From: Mariniblastus sp.
Lineage (GTDB): Bacteria; Planctomycetota; Planctomycetia; Pirellulales; Pirellulaceae
Length of the DNA stretch: 39,265 nucleotides
Reading direction: 5' to 3'
Assembly (NCBI GenBank): GCA_023300235.1
Contig: JALZWN010000267.1
Coordinates: 1 to 39,265, forward strand
Both the position numbers and the translations under genes were made by a program. Shown piece by piece: positions 18,891-26,635 of the stretch. The first letter of the stretch is position 1, and each line of letters opens with the position of its first letter. Below the pieces are notes generated by a model. The model worked only from the letters and a program-made list of their open reading frames with translations. It was not told the DNA's origin and searched no databases.

Positions 18891-19135
18891 AAATCTGTTT
18901 TTGAATCAGGGTGCTCTGGTAGTCCGACGCGTTAGGGAGGAACCAGGTGCAATCCTCACTAACGGGCCCGTTGATTTAGCATATTTTGGCGAAGTCTAAA
19001 AAATGTGGAGATGGGCTTTCAGCCTGTCTTACTCGCTGCCCCCATGCAAATGACAGGCTGGAAGCCCATCACCACATTTCCTCGCAAACGTGTCGGGCTA
19101 CTAATTATAAGGATTTCCTTGTTTGTGAAGCGGGC
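18891..19135. repeat. Palindromic intergenic repeat, copy E
   Basis: The left end (18891-18941) reads AAATCTGTTTTTGAATCAGG, then the core TGGTAGTCCGACGCGTTAGG. The right end (19079-19125) is the same core in the opposite direction, TCCTCGCAAACGTGTCGGGC followed by TACTA. The ends thus form inverted repeats. Inside are a hairpin (18930-18941 with 18953-18964) and a 28-base inverted repeat (19001-19028 with 19052-19079). It matches the copies around metG at both ends but has a different interior. Confidence 0.75.
19001..19079. repeat. 28-bp inverted repeat inside copy E
   Basis: Arms 19001-19028 and 19052-19079 pair over 28 positions with one mismatch and one G-T pair, around a 23-base loop. 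The left arm contains GATGGGCTTTCAGCCTGTC and the right arm its near complement. The right arm plus loop recur, in the opposite orientation, in copy F at about 24350-24387. Confidence 0.85.
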
Positions 19136-19148
19136 TAAACCAAGCTGA

Positions 19149-21008
19149 TCAATCATCGCTCATCAACGACGAACGCCCCGTCGAAACTAGGAACTCGCTC
19201 AGCCGAGGAATCATCATCGCGAGTGTTGTGAATCCAAATGTCGTGCCGACGACTAACAGTACCGTTAAATAGTCTTGTAGCAACAAGCTGGTGATCGAAT
19301 AAAACATTGTCAGCGGCAGCAGAGCACAGGCAACCACCAGCGCGGTCGAAGGCACGTTGTATCCCAATGATAAATACAAACCAATCGACCCGCCAATAAT
19401 ACAGGCCAAAAACGGAGCCAGCTGAGCCGTCGCGTTACCTTGGAACGAAATCATCATCACAATTACTGTCACCACGCCCAAGAACAAAAAGAACAACGTC
19501 CCGAGGCTCACCGCGATCGCTTGGCGGCTACCACCGTAAGACATTCCGCAGTGGACTCCCAGCGTGGTCGCGAACAGCAGCATCACCGCCGAACCAACGA
19601 CCAGGTAAATCAGATTTTCGGTGCTCAACGCATCATTGAACCACAGGTAAAAACAAACCGCGATTGGAATCAACGCCATATCTGCGGCGACGATTGATAC
19701 GCCGGCGATTTTTCCGAACAAAAATTCTTTCGGCGAAATGTCCGTCACCATCAACAAGTCCAGTGCTCGTCCGTCCCGTTCAGTCGTGATGGAGGTAACT
19801 GCCAGTGCGTTGATCATCATCAGGCTCACCACCATCAGCGGGATCATCACCTGGCCAATTGGCGGCACGCCGACGGAATCATCGAAGTTAACTTGAGTTG
19901 TTTGTCCTGAAGCGATCATTGAATAGATTGCAAAAATCGCGCAAGCCGCCAGCAGCCAATAGGCACCGCGGATGAATAAAATCTTACGCCCGTAAGCCCA
20001 CGTCACCGCCTCGCGCCACAACACCGGGTTGTCCCAGACTCGGCGACTGCGTTGCTGTTGCACTCGCGATCGATCGTCAACGTGGCCGGCTCGTAGCTGT
20101 TCGGATTGTTCGACAATCGCCGCGCCTTGTACTTTGTCTTCGTCGGTCAGCTTACCGGTGAAGACATCGATCCCTGCTTGCGCGGATTCCGTTTCGTTAG
20201 TTTGTCCGCGGCGAACATCGCGACTGGGGTTCCAGCGTCGGACTCGCAAGATCGCCAACGAGCACAGCCCGCCGGTGATGGCGGCGGCGATTCCCAGAAA
20301 CGGCAGCACCGTGCTGGCCCAAGAGGTGACGATCGTGGGTTTGCTGGCGGCGATGACGACGCGAACGGGGTTGGCGACCAGGCCGATCGCACGGGAGTTG
20401 ATGCCGGCGATGTCGAGATTCAAAAATACCGCCGCTTCGGCCAAGCCCAGCCAAGCAGCCAAGATCATGGCGACCAAGGCGAGGCTCTGGAAAGTTTTTT
20501 CTCGCCATAGAGCGACCGTCGCGCCTAAGCTTCCTGCGGCCAATGCGGTCAACGCGGTTACTGCAAACGTCCAGCCGACTTGGGCAAACGAAGTTCCACC
20601 GAACAACACGATCAGCATAAAGATCGGTGCCGCCGCGATAAGCATCACGCCGATGTTCAGCAGGCTTGCCAGTAGTTTGCCTAATACTAACTCGCTATTG
20701 GTCAGGCGACTCATTAATAAAAGGATCAATGTCTGACGGTCTTTTTCGACCGCCACGCTACTGGCCGCTTGCAGGGCTGACAAGAACAAGATCAACGCGA
20801 GTTGCAGCGGTGCCAAAATCTGAAACAACAAAGTCCCAAAGTTCGCCATATCGCTGATGTTGCGAACCGCTTGGGTGCCGTTGAGGATCATCCAGGCGGT
20901 GCAGATCAGTAATAACAATCCGCCAGCGTAAACCGTGCGAGCGATATAATGCTTGGCGCGGCGGGGGGAGACAGCAGCTTCGCGAGAAAAAACGGGACCG
21001 ACAAACAA
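19149..21008 (-). CDS. ABC-2 type transporter permease
   Basis: 619 residues with about twelve hydrophobic helices in two related halves. Each half begins with a similar amphipathic section (FVGPVFSREAAVSPRRAKHY at the start, RRVWDNPVLWREAVTWAYGR in the middle) and then shows the ABC-2 pattern (ERDGRALDLLMVTDISPKEF, KDRQTLILLLMSRLTNSELV). The two halves are joined by a long polar linker (about residues 265-325). It looks like a fused pair of permease domains. No ATPase gene adjoins, so its partner is encoded elsewhere. The start is TTG at 21008: the first residues are well conserved-looking and no ATG is nearby. It is divergent from the ECF sigma gene with about 230 bases between. Substrate unknown. 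Confidence 0.88.
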   Translation of the reverse strand: MFVGPVFSREAAVSPRRAKHYIARTVYAGGLLLLICTAWMILNGTQAVRNISDMANFGTLLFQILAPLQLALILFLSALQAASSVAVEKDRQTLILLLMSRLTNSELVLGKLLASLLNIGVMLIAAAPIFMLIVLFGGTSFAQVGWTFAVTALTALAAGSLGATVALWREKTFQSLALVAMILAAWLGLAEAAVFLNLDIAGINSRAIGLVANPVRVVIAASKPTIVTSWASTVLPFLGIAAAITGGLCSLAILRVRRWNPSRDVRRGQTNETESAQAGIDVFTGKLTDEDKVQGAAIVEQSEQLRAGHVDDRSRVQQQRSRRVWDNPVLWREAVTWAYGRKILFIRGAYWLLAACAIFAIYSMIASGQTTQVNFDDSVGVPPIGQVMIPLMVVSLMMINALAVTSITTERDGRALDLLMVTDISPKEFLFGKIAGVSIVAADMALIPIAVCFYLWFNDALSTENLIYLVVGSAVMLLFATTLGVHCGMSYGGSRQAIAVSLGTLFFLFLGVVTVIVMMISFQGNATAQLAPFLACIIGGSIGLYLSLGYNVPSTALVVACALLPLTMFYSITSLLLQDYLTVLLVVGTTFGFTTLAMMIPRLSEFLVSTGRSSLMSDD

Positions 21009-21241
21009 TATTCTGATTCGAGTTGAAGGGATTGGGCGACGAAGTAGAACCTAAATTATAGCCAAATCGGCTGATTTGCCGATTGTAGCAAAACGAACTT
21101 GAGCGGCGAATGTTCAAGGAAATAGCGGTAAGCCTACGAAAGTCCATAGATTGCCGTCAACCTTCCTGTTTTAATACGTTTCATGGCAATAAATAGTTTG
21201 GTCGATCCGTCCAAGCTTCAGGCAAAGAAAAGGGCATTTGA

Positions 21242-21805
21242 TTGAATTCGGATTCATCTAAAACTGCTTTTTCGCCTGAACAGGTGCAAAGTCTGTATGA
21301 TCAGCATGCAGCGGCGTTGACCAGTTTTTTGGTCGGGATCCTCCGTGACCATTCTACCGCCGCCGATGTGCTGCAAACAGCCTTTGCGAAACTGCTGGAA
21401 CACGGACACACGATCCAGCAGGCGAGTTCCGCCAAGTCATGGCTATTCAAAGTTGCGTTTAACGAAGCGATGGTGGTTAAGCGAAAAACCGCCGTGCATC
21501 AGCGGCACGCAGAATCGATTGCTTGGAAAATAGATTTATCAGCAGGGGCTGACAAAGGAAATGACTTCCGGTTAAGCCAGTCGATGCACCGTGTCATCCA
21601 ACAAGAAAATGTAGAACAAGTAAGGGCAGCACTCCTCGAACTGCCTGAGCAGCTACAAGATGTGGTTAAAAAACGCATCTACGAAGGATTAAAGTTTAAA
21701 GACATTGCCTCCGCGCTAGATATTCCACTTGGGACCGCACTGGCGCGGGCTCAATTGGCGTACAAAAAACTTGAACCACTTCTCCGGCAAGTGAACGAAG
21801 ACTAA
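21242..21805 (+). CDS. ECF-family RNA polymerase sigma factor
   Basis: 187 residues, normal size for an extracytoplasmic-function sigma factor. Sigma region 2 covers about residues 14-75 (LYDQHAAALTSFLVGILRD, then AADVLQTAFAKLLEHG, and AKSWLFKVAFNEAM). Region 4 covers about residues 128-183 (ALLELPEQLQDVVKKRIYEG, FKDIASALDIPLGTALARAQ). The start codon is TTG 21242; no ATG is available near it. Its stop overlaps the next gene's start by one base (TAATG), so the two are coupled. Upstream, AACC (about 21159) and CGTTTC (21177) lie 15-16 bases apart and could be an ECF-type promoter for autoregulation, which is a weak call. It heads a three-gene sensing unit. Confidence 0.94.
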   Translation: MNSDSSKTAFSPEQVQSLYDQHAAALTSFLVGILRDHSTAADVLQTAFAKLLEHGHTIQQASSAKSWLFKVAFNEAMVVKRKTAVHQRHAESIAWKIDLSAGADKGNDFRLSQSMHRVIQQENVEQVRAALLELPEQLQDVVKKRIYEGLKFKDIASALDIPLGTALARAQLAYKKLEPLLRQVNED

Positions 21806-22449
21806 TGAACAACAATAACCAAAACAGCGGATCGCGACCGAGCGACTCCAACAGTGATTTGTCTTGGGTGGCACTTTGCTACGTAGCCAATGAATTGGAC
21901 GCTGGAGCAAGGCGACAATTTGAGATTCGCCTTGAACGAGACCAAGCCGCGCGTGATGCGGTCGTCCGGGCGTTCGATGATGCTCGTTTGCTGGACCTTG
22001 CGTTGGACGCAATCGGCGATCCGGTCGCACAGCCGACTTGTGAATTAAGCGATCGTGAAACGAGATCGTCGCAACGTATAACAACCGTTCGTGGGAAATC
22101 TGTCTGGCGCCGAGCGTTACTAGGGATCGCGGTGGTTGGTTTGTTGGCGTTGGTGTTGACTCAGCTACCGCAGGGGCAGTCGGGGCCTGAGATCGCTCTA
22201 AACACTGGCGACTCGGGTTCAGCCGGTGAGATCACCGAAGCTGCCATGTCATTGGCTGAAACTTGGGCCGATGCTGAATGGCAAGCGGATTTACAAGTTG
22301 AAATTGCTGACACCGAGGCTGGTTTGACGTTTGATGCTCAGCGGATTGGCCCGCCCGAACTGCTGGAGGATACTGGTCAAGATGACTGGATGATCTCGAC
22401 TTTGATCGATATGGCGGAAGTTTCAGGCTCGCCAGAATCTGGAAGCTAG
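21805..22449 (+). CDS. Membrane anti-sigma-like protein
   Basis: 214 residues. The N-terminal 70 residues (WVALCYVANELDAGARRQFE, IRLERDQAARDAVVRAFDDA) match the helical pattern of planctomycete anti-sigma domains, though the zinc HxxxCxxC motif of the ZAS class is absent. One membrane helix (about residues 103-120, ALLGIAVVGLLALVLTQ) follows, then an acidic extracytoplasmic tail of about 95 residues. The overlap of one base with the sigma gene and the single-pass topology make it the likely partner that holds the sigma factor at the membrane until a signal arrives. That role is inferred from position and topology. Confidence 0.85.
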   Translation: MNNNNQNSGSRPSDSNSDLSWVALCYVANELDAGARRQFEIRLERDQAARDAVVRAFDDARLLDLALDAIGDPVAQPTCELSDRETRSSQRITTVRGKSVWRRALLGIAVVGLLALVLTQLPQGQSGPEIALNTGDSGSAGEITEAAMSLAETWADAEWQADLQVEIADTEAGLTFDAQRIGPPELLEDTGQDDWMISTLIDMAEVSGSPESGS

Positions 22450-22525
22450 GCTGCCATTCGGAAATGGCTGGCGTATTGCTTTGGTTGCAATTGGTTTCGT
22501 TGAATCGAAATTGGGAAGTTTTACG

Positions 22526-23314
22526 ATGACACGTTTTTATAAAAATCTCAACGCAAGGCGGCAGCTTTTTCTTTGCCTTGCCAATGTGTTTGCGTTGACT
22601 TTGCTATCCGGCAATGCACTGGCGTTGCAAGTTAATCTTAGCGAGCCGGTTGCTGTTCAGGGAAAGCCGAAGGCCCAGAAGGGCGCAAGGGGCGAGCAAG
22701 GCGGTAAAAAGGAAGCCAAGCCTGCACCAAGGAAGTTGTCCGAAGCTCGGGTTACTGAGCTGAGGGGGTTTGCGAAACAGCACCACCCGGAGATCATGCC
22801 CTTGTTAGATTTCCTGGGAAAGGAGCGACCGAAGAAATTTGACCAAGTCATGAATGGTCTTAACCGAGATGTAAGTAATCTGGAAAAGGCCAAGCAGAAA
22901 TCTCCCGAGGCATATGAACGAGGCTTGGCAGCTTGGGTCAATCAGTCACGAATTCAGCTTTATGCGGCTCAGTTCAAAGTCGCAGCTGACAAGGAAACGG
23001 CAGCGAAGCTTCGGCAAAAGATTGAGGTGCTGGTTGCGGAAAAAATTGACACTCGGATTGCCTATCTAGAAAAGGAACGCGAAGCTGTTCTGGAGAAGGC
23101 AGAGCGGATTGGGAAGTCGATTGAGACCCAGAAATCAACGCGTGAAGCAATGATTAAAAAACGGATCGCGTCGGTGACCAAGCATGCTCTGAAAATGAGA
23201 GAGAGGAAAAAGTCGGGCTCAGACAAAGAAGAGTCTGTGAAAAAAGAAACAATGAAGGAAGAGGCAGTGGCAAAGCCAGTGCCGGATGATTCGGTGAGAA
23301 ATCCCGTTAATTAG
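22526..23314 (+). CDS. Exported coiled-coil protein of the ECF operon
   Basis: 262 residues from ATG 22526; the frame is open from 22481, but the signal peptide MTRFYKNLNARRQLFLCLAN...LLSGNALA starts naturally at 22526. The mature part begins with a Lys/Gly/Glu-rich linker (GKPKAQKGARGEQGGKKEAK), then a long helical region rich in Lys, Glu, Arg and Ala without prolines (about residues 70-220) that should form coiled coil, and a charged tail ending KPVPDDSVRNPVN. Periplasmic helical proteins of this kind next to ECF sigma systems (CnrX, Spy or heavy-metal-resistor types) sense envelope or metal conditions. No metal-binding motif is visible, so that comparison is structural only. It lies 76 bases after the anti-sigma gene. 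Confidence 0.85.
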   Translation: MTRFYKNLNARRQLFLCLANVFALTLLSGNALALQVNLSEPVAVQGKPKAQKGARGEQGGKKEAKPAPRKLSEARVTELRGFAKQHHPEIMPLLDFLGKERPKKFDQVMNGLNRDVSNLEKAKQKSPEAYERGLAAWVNQSRIQLYAAQFKVAADKETAAKLRQKIEVLVAEKIDTRIAYLEKEREAVLEKAERIGKSIETQKSTREAMIKKRIASVTKHALKMRERKKSGSDKEESVKKETMKEEAVAKPVPDDSVRNPVN

Positions 23315-23488
23315 TGCGGTATTCTTGTGCTGAGCCAGATTTCGGGGAGAGTGTTTTGTTTTTTGTCGAAGTAGCTGCAATATCTCAGAGCTTCACTGTA
23401 TATTGTGGTTGAGACGTCTATCGTTTGGCCATCCAGTCAGCGTTTTGATGTAAAGCCCCACTTCCCGGCAAGCTTTTTGCTCGCTGTA

Positions 23489-23517
23489 AATCTTGATGTT
23501 TTCATCGAGATTTTTTT
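23489..23517 (+). terminator. Intrinsic terminator of the ECF operon
   Basis: A 10-bp stem AATCTTGATG (23489-23498) / CATCGAGATT (23503-23512) with one G-T pair and a TTTT loop, followed by a run of seven T. It is about 175 bases after the last gene of the operon and points along the plus strand, so the transcript would carry a long 3' tail. Confidence 0.75.
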
Positions 23518-23560
23518 ATGCGCGTAACAATCGACCTGGGCTGGCAGGTTCGCTGCGTTC

Positions 23561-23650
23561 AGGGAAATGTTATCCCCGCGGATGAGCGAGGAATCCATCG
23601 TCGGCTTTGCCTCCGTAAAAGGCGACTATCTCCGTATGACTAAAACAATG
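23561..23650 (+). repeat. Palindromic intergenic repeat, shortened copy C
   Basis: The left part AAATGTTATCCCCGCGGATG AGCGAGGAA corresponds to the left end and core of the metG copies. It runs through a section like GTCGCCTTTGCCTCCGT and joins directly to AAAAGGCGACTATCTCCGTA, which belongs near the right end of those copies. The whole middle (about 200 bases) is missing, leaving a compact hairpin. Confidence 0.6.
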
Positions 23651-23762
23651 TCTCTTCCGGGGATTTAGTGGCTGCAAAAGGCCAAGGGCCTGACCATTCC
23701 TCGAGCCCAGCCGAAAGAACTGAAAGTTCCGCAGGGCTGGGGCAGGATCTACCATTTCTGGT

Positions 23763-24134
23763 TTATTCGCGGTTTCGCATGAAGTCGGCGACTTGTTCAA
23801 AGAACGTCTTTAGGTTCAAAGAAACCGAACCCGGGACGTTGGTTTCTTTCATCGCTTCGGCCATTAGTTCAAGCCAGCGATCGCGTTCGGGGATGCCGAT
23901 GGAAAACGGAGCGTGCCGCATGCGTAGGCGAGGATGCCCGCGCTCTTGGATGTAGCGATCGGACCCGCCGAAGCGAAAGATCAAAAAGTCTCGCAGCCGT
24001 TTTTCGGATCCTTCCCAATCGTCGTCGGGGTACATCGGTCCAATCAAATCGTCGGTGCGGATACGGCGATAAAAGGCCGCGACCAAGGCGGTGATTTCTG
24101 TTTCGCCAAATTCGGCAGTGGAGGGGGTGTCCAT
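23763..24134 (-). CDS. glbO: Group II truncated hemoglobin
   Basis: 123 residues, the normal length for the 2/2 globin fold. The group II signature is complete: FYRRIRTDDLIGPMYP (Tyr22 at the B10 position), FGGSDRYIQERGHPRLRMRH with APF, where His74 is the expected proximal heme ligand, and Trp87 in ERDRWLEL at the G8 position typical of group II. Family knowledge: binds O2 and reacts with NO or peroxide, aiding oxidative or nitrosative defence. It is cytoplasmic. It lies downstream of the ABC exporter on the same strand; the last 24 bases of that exporter gene are duplicated just before its start (24143-24166), so it was probably once directly coupled to it. Confidence 0.95.
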   Translation of the reverse strand: MDTPSTAEFGETEITALVAAFYRRIRTDDLIGPMYPDDDWEGSEKRLRDFLIFRFGGSDRYIQERGHPRLRMRHAPFSIGIPERDRWLELMAEAMKETNVPGSVSLNLKTFFEQVADFMRNRE

Positions 24135-24142
24135 GTTTCTAA

Positions 24143-24166
24143 TACGTGTCGATTGAGTTGGCTTGT
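24143..24166. repeat. 24-bp direct repeat, hemoglobin-side copy
   Basis: Identical to 24557-24580 over 24 bases (TACGTGTCGATTGAGTTGGC then TTGT). On the minus strand it encodes QANSIDT as in the exporter. Read on, it would give one tyrosine and a TAG ending four bases before the hemoglobin ATG. Confidence 0.9.
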
Positions 24167-24267
24167 TTGGCGGGCATGCGCCATCGGTGTAGATCTGAGA
24201 AAATCGGTGGCTAATTTATACTTTAACGCAGAATGTTTAGCCATGGATCTACATAGATCTTCATTGC

Positions 24268-24420
24268 AAATCAGTTTTTGAAACGGGGAGTCCTGGAGGC
24301 CGATGCGCCAGCGAGAGCAAATGGTAGCCCGACGCGTGAGCGAGGAACTTGTGGTGATGGGCTTCTAGCCTGTCATTTGCATGGGGCTCGTGGTGGATAA
24401 GACAGAAAGACGGCAGGCGG
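24268..24420 (+). repeat. Palindromic intergenic repeat, copy F
   Basis: Begins AAATCAGTTTTTGAAACGGG (24268), then carries the core TGGTAGCCCGACGCGTGAGC GAGGA (24322-24346). It continues with GTGGTGATGGGCTTCTAGCC and TGTCATTTGCATGGGG, matching the reverse complement of the right half of copy E (19036-19077) almost base for base. A matching right end was not found, so the copy is probably truncated. Confidence 0.7.
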
Positions 24421-24555
24421 CCAGTTGTCCAGTCGTAGCGGAATCGAAATGGCGCTGAGGAACGACCAAAGCAACGCGGCGTCGAAAATAAGTCGCAGCC
24501 AGCCAAACCTGGGTTGGGCTTCTGGCGTGATTGAATCTCGATCGGCTGGCATTTT

Positions 24556-26601
24556 TTACGTGTCGATTGAGTTGGCTTGTCGCGCGACCATTTGGGCGTA
24601 GTGGCCGTCGAGTTGCATGAGGGATTGGTGATTGCCCGATTCGATGATTTGTCCGTCGTCGATGACGATGATTTGATCGGCGTCGATGATGGTCGAAAGT
24701 CGATGAGCGATCACGAAGGTGGTACGGTTTTTCAGCAAAGTCTTCATAGAGTTTTGAATCAGCTGTTCGCTTTCGGTGTCTAGGTTGCTGGTGGCTTCGT
24801 CCAAGATCAGGACCTTGGGATCGGCCAGTAGCGCCCGTGCGATCGCTAAGCGTTGTCGTTGACCGCCGGACAGCTTAACGCCTCGTTCGCCTACGATCGA
24901 GTCGTAGCCAAATTCAAGATTGACAATAAATTCGTCCGCGTTGGCTTGTTTGGCCGCTTGGATGACTTGTTCGCGAGTGGCTTCACGACTGGCGTAGGCG
25001 ATGTTTTCAAAGACCGTACCGTCGAACAGGAACACTTCTTGTTGCACGATGCCGATCAGTTCGCGAAAGGAAGCCAGTTGGTAGTCTCGCAGGTCGTGGC
25101 CGTTGAGCGTGATGCGGCCTAGGCGGGGGTCGTAGAATCGAGCGACCAAGTCGGTGATGGTGGTCTTGCCGGCGCCGCTGCGGCCCACAAGTGCGACGAC
25201 GGTGCCGCCTTCGACGGTCAAATTGAGGTCTCGGATAATGTCTTTAGGTGACGCAGCGACGGCGGTTTCTGTTTCAGAGGTCTCGGTGGCGTTTGAGCCG
25301 TCTGAGTTTGAGCCGTCTGAGTTTTCGCGGAGGGCGGAGTCGTTGCCGTAAGCGAAGGACACGTTTTCGAATTTGATTTGCTGGATGTCTTGGTCGGCTA
25401 GGCGAGCGTTGTCTTTGTCGGGTTTGTCGACGTCGGTTTCGAGGACTTCGAAAACACGTTCCATCGAAGCCAGGGAGCGTTGTAGTTCGGTCAGCGATTC
25501 AACGATTTGCCAAACCGGGTTCAGCAGTAGGAAAGTGTAAAAGTGGAACGCGGAGATATCTCCGATGGTGGTTCGCTGTTCAACGGGCACGTTGTTGGCG
25601 ATGTCGCTGAGGTACCAGTAGCCACCGGCCCAAGTGATCACGACACCGATCAACGCCATGAGGAATCCCCAGGTGCTCCATAGAATGATTTCGCGTTTGG
25701 CGGCGAACATTCGCATGCGGGTGATGGTGTGATGGCCGAGCGTAAATTCATGCGATTCGCGTTTTTCGCCTCCGAAGGCGCGCACCGCGCGGATGCCTTG
25801 GAACGCTTCACCGACTCGGCCGTCCACGATCGCGACGTCTTTGCGTATCGCGCGATAGATCGGACGGATGCGGCGGATGGCGATCATGGATAGGATCATG
25901 ATTGGCGGCACGATGCCAAGTGCGGTGAGGGCGAGTTTCCAGTTGAGCGTGAATAGGATGACGGTGGCCAGCAGGAGGCGGAGCACAGCCACGCCGGGGC
26001 TGATGACTGCCATTTGTAGTAGGCCAGTGGTTTTGTTGATGTCGTCGGTCAGTCGCGAGATGATCCCGCCGACTTTCATGTTGGACAGCTTGTCCAAGCC
26101 TAGCCGAATCAAGCGATCAAAGAGGGATCGTCGTAGCTGCAAAATCACGCGAATGTTCAGCAAGCGCTGGTTCCATGCGCGGGCGACGCCCAGAATGCGA
26201 GTCAAAACGACCACTACTAGGAACACGCCACCGACCAGATGGAGTTGGCTGAGTTGTTGGGTGGGGGAGAGGTCTTTGAGCAGGATTTGGTCGATGATGT
26301 GTCGAGCAAAGAGTGGTTGGATGATTTCCAGCACGGAGACCATGACGGCTAAGAGTCCTAGCGCCAGCACCATCGGCCAGTGTCGCCAGAGCGTTTGGAT
26401 GTACAGGCGCAGGTAGCTGCGTCGGTTGCCGGTTGATTTGTTTTTGCCGTCGGCTGGCTGGTTGGTGTCGTCGGAAGTGTCTTGTTGTTGAAGCTTGCCG
26501 CTGGCAAATTTTTTCTGGAAGCCTTGGAAGCGATTCTTGGACGTGTTGGCGGCGTCTGAGTTGACCGGCATGCCGGAGTTGGACGAGTCGGTGGCGGGCA
26601 T
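24556..26601 (-). CDS. MsbA-like ABC exporter (fused permease and ATPase)
   Basis: 681 residues from ATG 26601; the frame continues to 26661 but that start would overlap the upstream gene. A Ser/Asn/Gln-rich cytoplasmic tail precedes six membrane helices (ABC type I exporter domain). The ATPase domain has Walker A GRSGAGKTT, signature LSGGQRQR, Walker B VLILDEATSNLD and the H-loop IAHRLST; numbered from 26661 these lie at 493, 597, 617 and 652. The family exports lipids, drugs or peptides as a homodimer. An odd Ser/Asp/Asn/Thr/Glu-rich insertion of about 27 residues lies between the A-loop (FAYGNDSA) and Walker A, partly encoded by a 15-bp tandem repeat (25291-25320). The stop codon sits in a duplicated 24-base segment. 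Confidence 0.95.
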   Translation of the reverse strand: MPATDSSNSGMPVNSDAANTSKNRFQGFQKKFASGKLQQQDTSDDTNQPADGKNKSTGNRRSYLRLYIQTLWRHWPMVLALGLLAVMVSVLEIIQPLFARHIIDQILLKDLSPTQQLSQLHLVGGVFLVVVVLTRILGVARAWNQRLLNIRVILQLRRSLFDRLIRLGLDKLSNMKVGGIISRLTDDINKTTGLLQMAVISPGVAVLRLLLATVILFTLNWKLALTALGIVPPIMILSMIAIRRIRPIYRAIRKDVAIVDGRVGEAFQGIRAVRAFGGEKRESHEFTLGHHTITRMRMFAAKREIILWSTWGFLMALIGVVITWAGGYWYLSDIANNVPVEQRTTIGDISAFHFYTFLLLNPVWQIVESLTELQRSLASMERVFEVLETDVDKPDKDNARLADQDIQQIKFENVSFAYGNDSALRENSDGSNSDGSNATETSETETAVAASPKDIIRDLNLTVEGGTVVALVGRSGAGKTTITDLVARFYDPRLGRITLNGHDLRDYQLASFRELIGIVQQEVFLFDGTVFENIAYASREATREQVIQAAKQANADEFIVNLEFGYDSIVGERGVKLSGGQRQRLAIARALLADPKVLILDEATSNLDTESEQLIQNSMKTLLKNRTTFVIAHRLSTIIDADQIIVIDDGQIIESGNHQSLMQLDGHYAQMVARQANSIDT
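24557..24580. repeat. 24-bp direct repeat, exporter-side copy
   Basis: Covers the last seven codons and most of the stop of the ABC exporter. The identical partner is at 24143-24166, exactly 414 bases away. Confidence 0.9.
25291..25320. repeat. 15-bp tandem repeat inside the ABC exporter gene
   Basis: Two exact units of GTTTGAGCCGTCTGA in a row, encoding the repeated Ser-Asp-Gly-Ser-Asn part of the polar insertion before Walker A. The unit is a multiple of three, so copy-number change would keep the frame. Confidence 0.9.
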
Positions 26602-26635
26602 GCTAGCGGGTCTTTTTAAAAAGGGTTTGGTGGGG

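Larger units (their letters stand above)
18707..19148. other. Gene-free stretch holding a repeat element
   Basis: 442 bases between the promoter side of the DUF21 operon and the 3' end of the ABC permease. The right half (18891-19135) is a copy of the palindromic repeat family described separately. The left half (18707-18890) should hold the DUF21 promoter; I could not place it confidently. No coding frame of note. Confidence 0.6.
23315..23762. other. Gene-free stretch with terminator and repeat fragment
   Basis: 448 bases between the ECF operon and the convergent hemoglobin gene. It contains the operon terminator (23489-23517) and a shortened copy of the palindromic repeat family (23561-23650). 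Short frames here have no support. Confidence 0.6.
24135..24555. other. Stretch separating the ABC exporter from the hemoglobin gene
   Basis: 421 bases without a credible gene. It starts with a copy of the exporter gene's 3' end (24143-24166) and contains repeat copy F (24268-24420). The remaining right part (24421-24555) shows nothing recognisable. Confidence 0.6.
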
